Part shown: piece by piece, positions 44,271-52,061 of the stretch
How positions within the stretch are numbered: position 1 is the stretch's first letter
Layout: each line of letters begins with the position of its first letter
NCBI GenBank assembly: GCA_003542575.1
Contig: DPKJ01000003.1
Span: forward strand, 62,001 to 126,000
Source: Rikenellaceae bacterium
GTDB lineage: Bacteria; Bacteroidota; Bacteroidia; Bacteroidales; UBA932
DNA length: 64,000 nt
Direction: 5' to 3'
Made by a program: the position numbers and the translations under genes
The notes under the pieces: model-generated
Told to the model about the DNA's origin: nothing
Database searches by the model: none
What the model saw: only the letters and a program-made list of their open reading frames with translations

Positions 44271-46361
44271 ATGGACAGTACCTATAAACGACACCTCATA
44301 ACTGCAGCTCTCCCCTACGCAAATGGAGCCGTACACATTGGCCACCTGGCAGGAGTTTATATCCCTGCCGATGTCTACTCAAGATATCTGCGAATGCGAG
44401 GTCGGGATGTACGTTTTATTTGTGGTTCAGACGAACATGGAGTTCCAATTACAATTAAGGCAAGGCAGCAAAACTGCACTCCTCAGGAGATAGTCGACAA
44501 ATATCATCTTATCATAAAAGACTCATTTGAGAGACTAGGCATAAGCTTTGACATATACTCAAGAACAAGTTCACAAATTCACCATAAAACAGCATCTGAC
44601 TTCTTCAGAAAATTGTATGAAGAGGGCAAGTTTATTGAGAAAGAGAGCGAGCAGTACTATGACGAGGAGGCAAAGCACTTTCTGGCTGACAGGTACATTA
44701 CAGGTACTTGCCCAAAATGTTTTGCTGAGAATGCTTATGGAGATCAGTGTGAGAAGTGCGGAAGCACGCTCAGCCCCACAGAGCTGATTAATCCGAAATC
44801 TACCCTGAGCGGAAACACACCGGTAATGAAAAAGACATCACACTGGTATCTTCCGTTGGATCAATATGAGCCATGGCTTAAAGAGTGGATACTTGAGGGA
44901 CATAAAGAGTGGAAGGTGAATGTTTACGGCCAGTGCAAGTCTTGGATTGACGGAGGTCTTCAGCCAAGGGCGGTAAGTCGTGATCTGGACTGGGGAGTTC
45001 CTGTTCCGGTAGAGGGGGCAGAGGGTAAGGTTCTGTATGTTTGGTTTGATGCACCTATCGGATATATCTCAAACACAATTGAACTTATGCCAAATGATTG
45101 GGAACTTTGGTGGAAAAACGAAGAGACCAAGCTGGTACACTTTATCGGGAAAGACAATATCGTATTTCACTGCATAGTTTTCCCAGCAATGTTAAAAGCA
45201 CACGGTGACGGATATATCCTCCCCGAAAATGTTCCTGCCAATGAATTCCTAAATCTTGAGGGAAACAAAATATCAACCTCCCGTAACTGGGCTGTTTGGC
45301 TCCATGAGTATCTTGATGAGTTCCCGGGTCAGGAGGATGTTCTAAGGTATGTACTATGTGCAAATGCACCTGAAACGAAGGACAATGACTTTACATGGAA
45401 AGATTTCCAGACCAGAAATAACAGTGAGCTTGTAGGCATTTTCGGAAATTTTGTAAACCGCGCTGTTGTTCTTACCCACAAATATTTCGAGGGCGAGGTT
45501 CCAGCCCCTGTTAAGAATGAACCATTGGACGAAGAGACTCTTGCACAGATTCCTCAGATAAAGAAGAATATTGAGGATAGTCTTGAGAACTACCGCTTTC
45601 GCGATGCTCTCAAAGAGGCGATGAATCTGGCACGTCTTGGTAACAAATACCTCACCGAAACTGAGCCTTGGAAAGTTGTCAAAACAGACATAGAGAGAGT
45701 TGCATCAATCCTGAACGTATCACTTCAGATATGTGCCAACCTCGCCATTGCTTTTGAACCGTTTATGCCTCACACCACTAAAAAACTGCGTTACATTTTA
45801 AATATGAAAAGTAGCCAATGGGAGGAGTTTGGCCTTGAGTCAATTTTGCACCCGGGACACAAAATCAATGAAGCAAGATTGCTCTTCGATAAGATTGAGG
45901 ACACCGCAATAGAGTTTCAAATTGCCAAACTGGAAGCGACAAAAGAGAGCAATCAGGAGAGTTCACAAACAGAGGCATCAGCAGGAGTATCATCAGAGGA
46001 ATTGACCGCTAAGCAGGAACTTGCTCCTCTTAAAGATGAATGCACCTACGACGAATTCATGAAAATGGATATTCGAACTGCAACAGTTCTTGAGGCAGAG
46101 AGAGTCCCTAAAACGGATAAACTACTTAAACTGACTATTGACACCGGATTAGACACCCGTACAATTGTATCGGGAATCGCTGAATACTATTCACCAGAAG
46201 AGATGGTTGGCAAACAGATTTGCATACTTGCAAACCTTGCGCCCCGTAAAATAAAGGGTATCGAATCAAACGGGATGATTCTTATGGCCAAGGAAGAGAA
46301 CGGTAAAATGCGCATAATTACACCCGAAGAGCGCCTTGGTAACGGAAGCGGCATAAGCTGA
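44271..46361 (+). CDS. metG: Methionyl-tRNA synthetase with C-terminal tRNA-binding domain
   Basis: A 696 aa class I synthetase. HIGH motif YANGAVHIGHLAGVY near residue 17; the connective-peptide zinc site is formed by CPKCFAENAYGDQCEKC; the KMSKS-type motif is NKISTSRNW. After a linker rich in Glu and Ser (about residues 550-590) the final 110 residues are an OB-fold EMAP/Trbp111-like domain (MDIRTATVLEAERVP, LPDTRTIVSGIAEYY-like LDTRTIVSGIAEYY, LAPRKIKGIESNGMIL), which dimerises and aids tRNA binding. Standard for Bacteroidota. A strong terminator follows. Confidence 0.97.
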   Translation: MDSTYKRHLITAALPYANGAVHIGHLAGVYIPADVYSRYLRMRGRDVRFICGSDEHGVPITIKARQQNCTPQEIVDKYHLIIKDSFERLGISFDIYSRTSSQIHHKTASDFFRKLYEEGKFIEKESEQYYDEEAKHFLADRYITGTCPKCFAENAYGDQCEKCGSTLSPTELINPKSTLSGNTPVMKKTSHWYLPLDQYEPWLKEWILEGHKEWKVNVYGQCKSWIDGGLQPRAVSRDLDWGVPVPVEGAEGKVLYVWFDAPIGYISNTIELMPNDWELWWKNEETKLVHFIGKDNIVFHCIVFPAMLKAHGDGYILPENVPANEFLNLEGNKISTSRNWAVWLHEYLDEFPGQEDVLRYVLCANAPETKDNDFTWKDFQTRNNSELVGIFGNFVNRAVVLTHKYFEGEVPAPVKNEPLDEETLAQIPQIKKNIEDSLENYRFRDALKEAMNLARLGNKYLTETEPWKVVKTDIERVASILNVSLQICANLAIAFEPFMPHTTKKLRYILNMKSSQWEEFGLESILHPGHKINEARLLFDKIEDTAIEFQIAKLEATKESNQESSQTEASAGVSSEELTAKQELAPLKDECTYDEFMKMDIRTATVLEAERVPKTDKLLKLTIDTGLDTRTIVSGIAEYYSPEEMVGKQICILANLAPRKIKGIESNGMILMAKEENGKMRIITPEERLGNGSGIS

Positions 46362-46388
46362 TTTTCACCCACCCGTTTTGAGATCACA

Positions 46389-46427
46389 AGCAGAGAGCCC
46401 GGTATTTAACCGGGCTCTCTGCTTTTA
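46389..46427 (+). terminator. Rho-independent terminator after metG
   Basis: Perfect 15 bp stem (46389-46403 pairing with 46409-46423), a 5 nt loop and a following T-run. Strong and GC-rich at its core (AGAGAGCCCGG). Ends the metG transcript; being symmetrical it may also stop the minus-strand HU-CCDC81 transcript. Confidence 0.93.
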
Positions 46428-46537
46428 TAATTAATATTAACCAGTCAAAATATAAGGATTCTCTTCTGATGAGCAACCCTGTTTACATCCCACTTTATTA
46501 TCTTGCTTACAAAACTTTTAATCACACGTAATTACCG

Positions 46538-47599
46538 CTAATTAGCACGGAGAATCTCCAATTCATCCTTACTATATAACAACCACTCCCAGAATGGCCT
46601 CATTTCATCTTTGAAAATAAAGAGCAGGGCTACAATAACAATTATCATGAAGATCGTTGCGAGAATTAAAACAAACCGCTTAACGAATTTTGAGCTCTTC
46701 TCACTCTTCTGTACCATCTCTGCCTTCTTTACTTTCTCATCATTTGCATCATTTGCATCATTTTCAACTATCTCAACCTTTTCAGCCTTTTCGGCCTTTT
46801 CAACCTTCTTTCCTTTCACTACATTCCCTACGTTCGCTCCCTTTACTCCCTCCGCTTCCATTTCACTTACTGCTACGAGCTTCTCCTTATCTGCTAAAGT
46901 AGTTGTCCTTTTCTCCTCCTCAGGCGAACTTTTCTTAATTTCCTTTGGAGTTATCAGCGGAGTTACTATTGGAACAACTTCTGGAGCTTCTTTTTGAGAT
47001 TCTACCTGAACCTCTTTCTGTGTCTCTTTATCCGCTACCTGTGGAGCATCCTGTGTAAATTCCTCATTAATTGAGGCATTCGCTGGATCTTCCTCTCTAA
47101 CAGGTTGCTCAGTCTCTTTTGGAATATCAAACGGCGTTGGTTTTCCGGTAAGAGTCTCTACAGCACCTCTTTTGTTGAGAATTTTAAGATTTAGTGGTTC
47201 AAGACCAAAGCCTTCAAGATAGTTAAACAACCCCTTCTCTGCTACAAAGAAGTAGTCGTTTTGCTCTGTAGCCCTCATCGAGCCAAAGTCGGGAATTTTA
47301 TAATGTTTAGTTGAGTTAAGCTCAATCTTCATCATCTTTACAAAAACAGAAATTTCCGCAGTAGCTTCACTATCGCTTATGCCCCTTTCTGCAGCGTATC
47401 TGCTCTCAAGTAAGCCGTCGTTCCACACCTCAGATGTACGAAAAAGAATTCTTCTAAACGGAGGATGAATGACCATTGCCTTGTCTGAAAAGACAGAGGG
47501 AGCCATTTCTGCAATAAAACTGCCCATTCCCGGCAGAGATACTCTATCGTGCTCGAGTATCAGTTCTCTTAAAATTGATGACAAAAGATTAAGTTCCAT
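46538..47599 (-). CDS. HU-CCDC81 domain membrane protein
   Basis: A 353 aa protein beginning at ATG 47599 (a TTG two codons upstream is also possible). The first 140 residues contain two HU-like units of the CCDC81 type found in Bacteroidota: LSSILRELILEHDRVSLPGMGSF, then ELNSTKHYKIPDFGSM with FNYLEGFGLEPLNLKIL. A long low-complexity middle (about 165-315), rich in Glu, Lys, Val and Ala, contains short repeats such as EKAEKAEKVE and NDANDAND. A single transmembrane helix (about 318-340) and a short tail follow. Relatives often end in a SPOR domain; none is present here. Wall or envelope association is inferred, with the HU part probably cytoplasmic. Confidence 0.82.
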   Translation of the reverse strand: MELNLLSSILRELILEHDRVSLPGMGSFIAEMAPSVFSDKAMVIHPPFRRILFRTSEVWNDGLLESRYAAERGISDSEATAEISVFVKMMKIELNSTKHYKIPDFGSMRATEQNDYFFVAEKGLFNYLEGFGLEPLNLKILNKRGAVETLTGKPTPFDIPKETEQPVREEDPANASINEEFTQDAPQVADKETQKEVQVESQKEAPEVVPIVTPLITPKEIKKSSPEEEKRTTTLADKEKLVAVSEMEAEGVKGANVGNVVKGKKVEKAEKAEKVEIVENDANDANDEKVKKAEMVQKSEKSSKFVKRFVLILATIFMIIVIVALLFIFKDEMRPFWEWLLYSKDELEILRAN

Positions 47600-47680
47600 T
47601 CGCAAATGCTATTGTACAAAGTTAAAAAAAGAGACAAACAAATACATTATTTATTTTTATTGTAAAATTGATACAAAAGA

Positions 47681-47712
47681 TTTGCAGTTTTATAATTTTC
47701 ACATTACATTTG
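47681..47712 (+). promoter_or_regulatory. Bacteroidota-type promoter of tRNA-Asn
   Basis: TTTG at 47681-47684 and TACATTTG at 47705-47712 with a 20 bp spacer, 24 nt before the tRNA. Best match to the -33/-7 consensus in the window, and position relative to the mature 5' end is sensible. Confidence 0.8.
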
Positions 47713-47736
47713 CAGTCCCAAAACGGGAAAATTAAT

Positions 47737-47810
47737 TCCTCGTTAGCTCAGTTGGTTAGAGCACCTGACTGTTAATCAGGGGGTCCTAGGTTCAAGTCCT
47801 AGACGAGGAG
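47737..47810 (+). tRNA. tRNA-Asn (anticodon GTT)
   Basis: A 74 nt cloverleaf. The acceptor stem pairs TCCTCGT (47737-47743) with ACGAGGA (47803-47809), with G as discriminator. The anticodon stem CCTGA/TCAGG encloses the loop CTGTTAA, giving anticodon GTT. The T arm is CTAGG-TTCAAGT-CCTAG. The CCA end is not encoded. A single tRNA with its own promoter and terminator. Confidence 0.97.
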
Positions 47811-47818
47811 CAAAACAG

Positions 47819-47850
47819 ACACCTGCGCAAAAATGTGCAGGTGTTTTTTT
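47819..47850 (+). terminator. Rho-independent terminator after tRNA-Asn
   Basis: Hairpin ACACCTGCGC / GTGCAGGTGT (10 bp with one G-T pair) with a 6 nt loop and seven T residues, starting 9 nt after the tRNA. Confidence 0.92.
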
Positions 47851-47888
47851 GTTTTTGAAAGTCTTACGGGTCGCGGATCCAGGATCAC

Positions 47889-47928
47889 GGATCACGAACA
47901 TAAGGGATCACGAACATAAGGGATCACG
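47889..47928. repeat. Short tandem repeat, 16 bp period
   Basis: The unit ggatcacgaacataag occurs twice in full (47889-47904, 47905-47920) and then partly (47921-47928). Further GGATC/GATCA-rich text flanks it on both sides (47875-47960). It lies just after the tRNA-Asn terminator. No function recognised. Confidence 0.85.
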
Positions 47929-47963
47929 ATCAAAAATGAGATCAAGATCAAAAGTTGGGGGAC

Positions 47964-48085
47964 TTTTAAGTCTTTGCCTTAATATCTATATATCAATGGC
48001 TTGCAAACGTAAAAATTAAAAAAAAACGGGCAATATCGTTTTGTATAATCCACTTAGTCAAATAGTTATGTAAACACTTAAATTC
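47964..48085. repeat. Repeat module B', copy 1
   Basis: A diverged B-type module of about 122 bp bounded by TTTTAAGT (47964-47971) and ACACTTAAATT (48075-48085), i.e. inverted ends like those of module B in the parE-side cluster. It shares blocks with the second copy at 48201 (aatatctatat, and ttatg..aacacttaaatt). Confidence 0.55.
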
Positions 48086-48120
48086 CGGAAATGGGCACAC
48101 TCTCAATAATCTCCCAAATC

Positions 48121-48179
48121 ACTCAACTCAAAGGCAACATTTGAGGGTACCTTAAAACAATCGGTTGCCGGAGTTGAGT
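48121..48179. repeat. Repeat module A', shortened and inverted
   Basis: A 59 bp remnant of module A in reverse orientation. Its inverted ends are ACTCAACTC (48121-48129) and GAGTTGAGT (48171-48179), with GGCAAC and GTTGCC just inside. It contains the A-specific strings aaggcaacattt, gagggtacc and aaaacaatcggttgccgg, but lacks the roughly 110 bp that separate the first two in a full A module. Confidence 0.8.
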
Positions 48180-48200
48180 GATATGGGAAAAGAAGTGGAA

Positions 48201-48320
48201 TTTTAAGTGTTTCTTCAAATCTCTAAATATCTATATGTTGCAAAATTCAATGACCCCAAAAAACGTAAATTGATTTTGAAATAAGCATATCTCTAGACAC
48301 TTATGCGAACACTTAAATTT
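48201..48320. repeat. Repeat module B', copy 2
   Basis: About 120 bp bounded by TTTTAAGTGT and ACACTTAAA. It follows GTGGAA, so the junction string agaagtggaattttaagtg is the reverse complement of the B-to-A junction in the parE-side cluster. The remaining sequence to 48478 (about 158 bp) is AT-rich and probably holds the promoter of the NRAMP-like gene; I see no gene in 47851-48478. Confidence 0.55.
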
Positions 48321-48478
48321 AAAACAGCTCGGAGGGGTTTAAACTCAAATATCTTTATAATCTCAAGCATCTATTTATAATTAGTAGATTCGAAATTAAT
48401 TCACAGTAATATTTTTTATATAACTTTACTGCTCAATGTTGTTTACGTTGATTCTTTTCAATCTCATAGCCTTACTTA

Positions 48479-49732
48479 ATGAAAAAAAATTTCTGGAAAG
48501 CACTGGGTCCCGGCATTATATGGGCAGGTGCAGCAGTGGGAGTCTCCCATTTGGTTCAGTCAACCCGTGCAGGTGCGGGTTATGGATTTGACCTGGTGTT
48601 GATTGTAATCCTTATTAATATTCTAAAATATCCCTTTTTTGAATTCGGTCCAAGATATGCCATAGCATCAGGAGAGAGTCTTGTTCACGGTTATCTAAGA
48701 CTTGGTAAATGGGCCGTTTGGCTATTCATGGCGCTTACTCTGGGAACTATGTTTACGATACAGGCTACCGTAACATCGGTAACTGTTGGGATCCTGAGTT
48801 CTGTTTTTCCGGGAATTCTGAGCTTTCAGGGATGGATTGTGCTGGTTTTTGCTTTATGCATTTTTATTGTTGCAATTGGAAAGTATAAAGCTCTCGACAG
48901 AGTTGTCAAAGCTATAATTATTATTCTCTCGTTATCAACTGTTATTGCTGTACTGGCAGCGTCAGCAAAGGGGTTCAACCCTAATCCTGATTTTATGGTA
49001 AGATTTACATGGAAGGCTTCTGATCTGGCTTTTCTTATTGCCCTTGCAGGGTGGATGCCAAGTGCTATCGATATTTCGGTATGGCATTCAATGTGGACTA
49101 TTGAAAAAATTAAGAATACAGGCTACAAGCCAAAACTCAGCGAATCGCTGCTCGATTTTAAAATCGGATATATAGGTACAACCGTTCTTGCTCTTTGTTT
49201 CCTCGCACTTGGAGCTCTCTGCATGTATGGTACCGGAATTAACTTTGCTAACAATGGCACTGAATTTTCAACACAATTCTTTAATCTCTACACTACGGCA
49301 ATAGGCAAATGGGCTTATCCCGTAATAGCACTTGCTGCTACAGCAACAATGTTTAGTACAACTTTAACCGTCATGGATGCATATCCAAGAGTTATGAAGC
49401 CTGTTACCCAGATTATTATTCCATCTTTGAATAAGCCCGTATATGAAAAGTATATCAGCTACTTCTGGCTTACAATTTTAATCTTTATCTCTTTCCTCAT
49501 CATGACCGCTTTTGCAAAAGAGATGAGAGTTCTCGTAGATATTGCAACAACTCTCTCATTTATAACTGCTCCGATATTAGGTTATCTGAATTACAAAGCA
49601 GTTACCGGGAAAAACATATCCCCGGAACATCAACCGGGAATATCATTAAAAATAATGAGTATAATCGGATTGATTGTCCTGAATGCTTTCGCTATATATT
49701 TTCTGAGCAGATTTATCCTTAGATTTTTTTAA
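48479..49732 (+). CDS. NRAMP-related transporter lacking the canonical DPGN motif
   Basis: A 417 aa membrane protein with about eleven hydrophobic helices and overall similarity to NRAMP (SLC11) transporters, beginning ALGPGIIWAGAAVGVSHLVQ. In canonical members helix 1 carries Asp-Pro-Gly-Asn, which binds the metal ion; here the aligned segment reads Gly-Val-Ser-His. Helix 6, normally MPHN, reads GWMPSAIDIS, retaining Met-Pro but not the following histidine. The rest of the fold (STRAGAGYGFDLVLIVILIN, LKYPFFEFGPRYA, TMFSTTLTVMDAYPR) is intact. The substrate may therefore differ from Mn2+/Fe2+. The 3' end overlaps the convergent hydrolase gene by 14 nt. Confidence 0.8.
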   Translation: MKKNFWKALGPGIIWAGAAVGVSHLVQSTRAGAGYGFDLVLIVILINILKYPFFEFGPRYAIASGESLVHGYLRLGKWAVWLFMALTLGTMFTIQATVTSVTVGILSSVFPGILSFQGWIVLVFALCIFIVAIGKYKALDRVVKAIIIILSLSTVIAVLAASAKGFNPNPDFMVRFTWKASDLAFLIALAGWMPSAIDISVWHSMWTIEKIKNTGYKPKLSESLLDFKIGYIGTTVLALCFLALGALCMYGTGINFANNGTEFSTQFFNLYTTAIGKWAYPVIALAATATMFSTTLTVMDAYPRVMKPVTQIIIPSLNKPVYEKYISYFWLTILIFISFLIMTAFAKEMRVLVDIATTLSFITAPILGYLNYKAVTGKNISPEHQPGISLKIMSIIGLIVLNAFAIYFLSRFILRFF

Positions 49733-51116
49733 ACGGCACATTTTCCGCTCTGCTCACAGAAACAGTAAATCCGGTAATTTTGTCCCTTTTGTCTTTAGTA
49801 AATATATATTGACCATTTGCCAAGGTTGAAAACTCATCCATTGAAGTTGGGATCAGCCTGAAAGTATCACCTGCTTTACGATAAACCTCAAGCTCGCCAT
49901 CTTTTAAGCTGATTTGATAAGTTACATCTACATCTTCACTATAGTAAGTTCCAATATATCTGCTCAGATCTGAGTTTTCATAAGTAGGTTGTTTGGTCTG
50001 TTGAGAGCCATCCCTTATTGTGGTAGTTATCTGTGGCGTCCCTAAAAAAACAGAGGCTATCGCCCTTCCTGCAAGGGTTGGATTAAAAGCAGAGTAGTTG
50101 CTCAGAATAACAACAGATAGTTTTTTATCAGGATACCAGGCAAGCCATGCCCTGTAACCGGCAGTACTTCCACTATGGCTGATCTCATTATATCCGTTCC
50201 ACTCACCTATCATAAGTCCTGCTGCATAACCCGAAGATGAGCCGTCATTGAGCAATCCTGGTGTTATGCGAAGCTGTACAATATGAGCATTAAATATTTC
50301 ATTTGTCTCCAGCAACCTGTTCCATTTAAGAAGATCGCCGGTTGTTGTGAGGAGTCCTCCTGGGCCGTGCACATCTTCGAATGGCATATCCTGAAAAAAG
50401 GCTCCGTTCTTCACAGAGTAAGCGACTGCCCTGCCTGGAACTATCTCTCTGAAATTATCCCGCCATTGTGTTTTTGTCATTTCCAGTGGTTTAAAAAGCT
50501 CTTCATTAGTAAAATCAGCCAGAGATTTTTCGGAAACTCTCTCCACAATCAAGACCAACATTACATAATTTGAGTTACTGTAAGAGTATTTGTTGCCAGG
50601 TGTAAAATTGAGACTCTTCTGCCTGAATACAATATCAAAACTTAAATACTGAGTATAGGTTCTTGTTGTTCTGGGCCAGCCGGTCAGTGAGTACAGTGCG
50701 CCCCAGTCTTTAAGGCCGCTGGTATGATTCAGCAGATGTTGAATTGTAATTGGGGCATCATACTGAGGTAACTCCGGGATGTGTTTTCTTACATCGTCAT
50801 TTAGCGAAAGCTTTCCCTTTTGAGCCAATAGAAGAATTGCGGCAGCAGTGAACTGCTTTGATACCGAACCACATTCAAAAATTGTTTCTGTTGTATTTGG
50901 TATGGGAAACTCAAGATTTGAAAGTCCAAATGCCTTATTGTATATCACTCTCCCTTCTAGTGATACAGCAACAGCAACTCCCGGCATTGCATTATGATAC
51001 TGAGCAAAGATTTTGTCAATCTTGTCTATCGTATCATTTGATTGCGCAGAAAGCTTAGAAGGTTCTGAGACAGAGATTGCCAGAAGAACGGCAAGAAAAA
51101 TCAATACTTTTTTCAT
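49719..51116 (-). CDS. Serine beta-lactamase-like hydrolase (class C / esterase family)
   Basis: A 465 aa exported protein with a signal peptide (about 1-25). The penicillin-binding fold is marked by SxxK in ECGSVSKQFT (Ser84, Lys87), a YxN-type element in YSYSNSNYV and the HSGSTAGYRAW motif corresponding to KTG. A C-terminal domain of about 100 residues (YIGTYYSEDVDVTYQISLKD) is the lipocalin-like DUF3471-type extension commonly attached to such proteins. Activities in this family include D-aminopeptidase, esterase and D,D-peptidase; antibiotic hydrolysis should not be assumed. Its stop overlaps the NRAMP-like gene on the other strand. Confidence 0.86.
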   Translation of the reverse strand: MKKVLIFLAVLLAISVSEPSKLSAQSNDTIDKIDKIFAQYHNAMPGVAVAVSLEGRVIYNKAFGLSNLEFPIPNTTETIFECGSVSKQFTAAAILLLAQKGKLSLNDDVRKHIPELPQYDAPITIQHLLNHTSGLKDWGALYSLTGWPRTTRTYTQYLSFDIVFRQKSLNFTPGNKYSYSNSNYVMLVLIVERVSEKSLADFTNEELFKPLEMTKTQWRDNFREIVPGRAVAYSVKNGAFFQDMPFEDVHGPGGLLTTTGDLLKWNRLLETNEIFNAHIVQLRITPGLLNDGSSSGYAAGLMIGEWNGYNEISHSGSTAGYRAWLAWYPDKKLSVVILSNYSAFNPTLAGRAIASVFLGTPQITTTIRDGSQQTKQPTYENSDLSRYIGTYYSEDVDVTYQISLKDGELEVYRKAGDTFRLIPTSMDEFSTLANGQYIFTKDKRDKITGFTVSVSRAENVPFKKI

Positions 51117-51151
51117 ATGCTTAATATTTGGTGTTTCATATCAAGTTGTAT

Positions 51152-51176
51152 CCATATTGTCAATTATACAATATGG
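51152..51176. repeat. Inverted repeat upstream of the serine hydrolase gene
   Basis: CCATATTGT, 7 nt, ACAATATGG: perfect 9 bp arms, located 36 nt upstream of the minus-strand hydrolase start and about 100 nt before the TM2 gene. Could be an operator for either divergent gene; no binding protein can be assigned. Confidence 0.5.
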
Positions 51177-51277
51177 GAATAAGTTATAAAAAATGGTTGT
51201 AAAAATTCTGCTAATTTTATATGGGGATATGGAATAATAGGGTTTTCAAGTGTAAATATACATTAAACTCAAATAAT

Positions 51278-51616
51278 ATGGATTCACAAAAAGTGGATAT
51301 GTTTATTCTGACCAACGGCAGATTTTTCGAAAGTTATCACCTTGGACAAATAAGAGACAGGCTTTTGAACATGGACGATTCAAAATGGTTCATTCTCCAG
51401 ACTGTGCAATTTAAAGATCCAACAATAAGTCTTATAGTATCTCTTGTTGGAGGAACATTTGGAATTGACCGATTCCTGATTGGCGATACCGGACTTGGTA
51501 TCGGGAAACTACTTACTTGCGGAGGCCTTGGCATCTGGACATTTATTGACTGGTTTCTGATAATGAGGGCAACCCGAGAAAAAAACATGATAACGCTTCA
51601 GCAACTACTATACTGA
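51278..51616 (+). CDS. TM2 domain protein
   Basis: A 112 aa protein starting at ATG 51278 (an in-frame upstream extension to 51221 is AT-rich and lacks support). The C-terminal half is a TM2 domain: two transmembrane helices joined by a tight turn, with LIVSLVGGTFGIDRFLIGD and GIGKLLTCGGLGIWTFIDWF. The N-terminal 45 residues are soluble and hydrophilic. TM2 proteins are widespread and of unknown role in bacteria. The stop TGA overlaps the next ATG by one base, so it is coupled to the DUF2752 gene. Confidence 0.9.
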   Translation: MDSQKVDMFILTNGRFFESYHLGQIRDRLLNMDDSKWFILQTVQFKDPTISLIVSLVGGTFGIDRFLIGDTGLGIGKLLTCGGLGIWTFIDWFLIMRATREKNMITLQQLLY

Positions 51617-52035
51617 TGCCATTAAAGGAAAACAGGTTTTATCCCTTTGCTGTTTTGTCAGTAGTTACCGGATATGCTTGGGTTATTCTAAATCTTACAA
51701 TTAATAAAAACTCTGACTTACCTGCTCCGGGATTGTGTATTTTTAAAACAGTTACCGGTATTCCCTGCCCCTCGTGTGGTTCTACCCGATCAGTTCTTTC
51801 GATTGTTGACGGTGATTTTGGACAGGCTTTGAATCACAATCCTATCGGTTTTATACTTGCATTAATGTTGGTCATATTACCTCCCTGGCTCATTTTTGAT
51901 TTAATTACCGGCAAAAGAAGCATGCATAATTTTTATAACAGGGCAGAATTTTATTTAAAGAAGAAAGCTATAATAGTTCCATTGATAATGATAATTCTCA
52001 TTATCTGGATCCGGAACATATTAATAAGTATTTGA
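51616..52035 (+). CDS. DUF2752 membrane protein
   Basis: A 139 aa protein with three to four transmembrane helices and the DUF2752 signature FKTVTGIPCPSCGSTRSVLSI, in which two cysteines flank Pro-Ser, followed by GDFGQALNHNPIGFILALML. Function of the family is unknown; it is frequently found next to TM2 proteins in Bacteroidota, as here. A lipoprotein with beta repeats follows 26 nt downstream. Confidence 0.9.
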   Translation: MPLKENRFYPFAVLSVVTGYAWVILNLTINKNSDLPAPGLCIFKTVTGIPCPSCGSTRSVLSIVDGDFGQALNHNPIGFILALMLVILPPWLIFDLITGKRSMHNFYNRAEFYLKKKAIIVPLIMIILIIWIRNILISI

Positions 52036-52061
52036 ATTAAACGTAACCTAAACTTCAAGTC

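Noticed and set aside
46611..46997. Ser/Phe/Thr-rich open frame on the plus strand opposite the HU-CCDC81 gene.
   Set aside because: Antisense shadow of the Lys/Glu-rich low-complexity tract.
49719..51116. Antibiotic-resistance beta-lactamase.
   Set aside because: The SxxK fold is shared with esterases and D-peptidases, and the C-terminal extension is typical of non-lactamase members.
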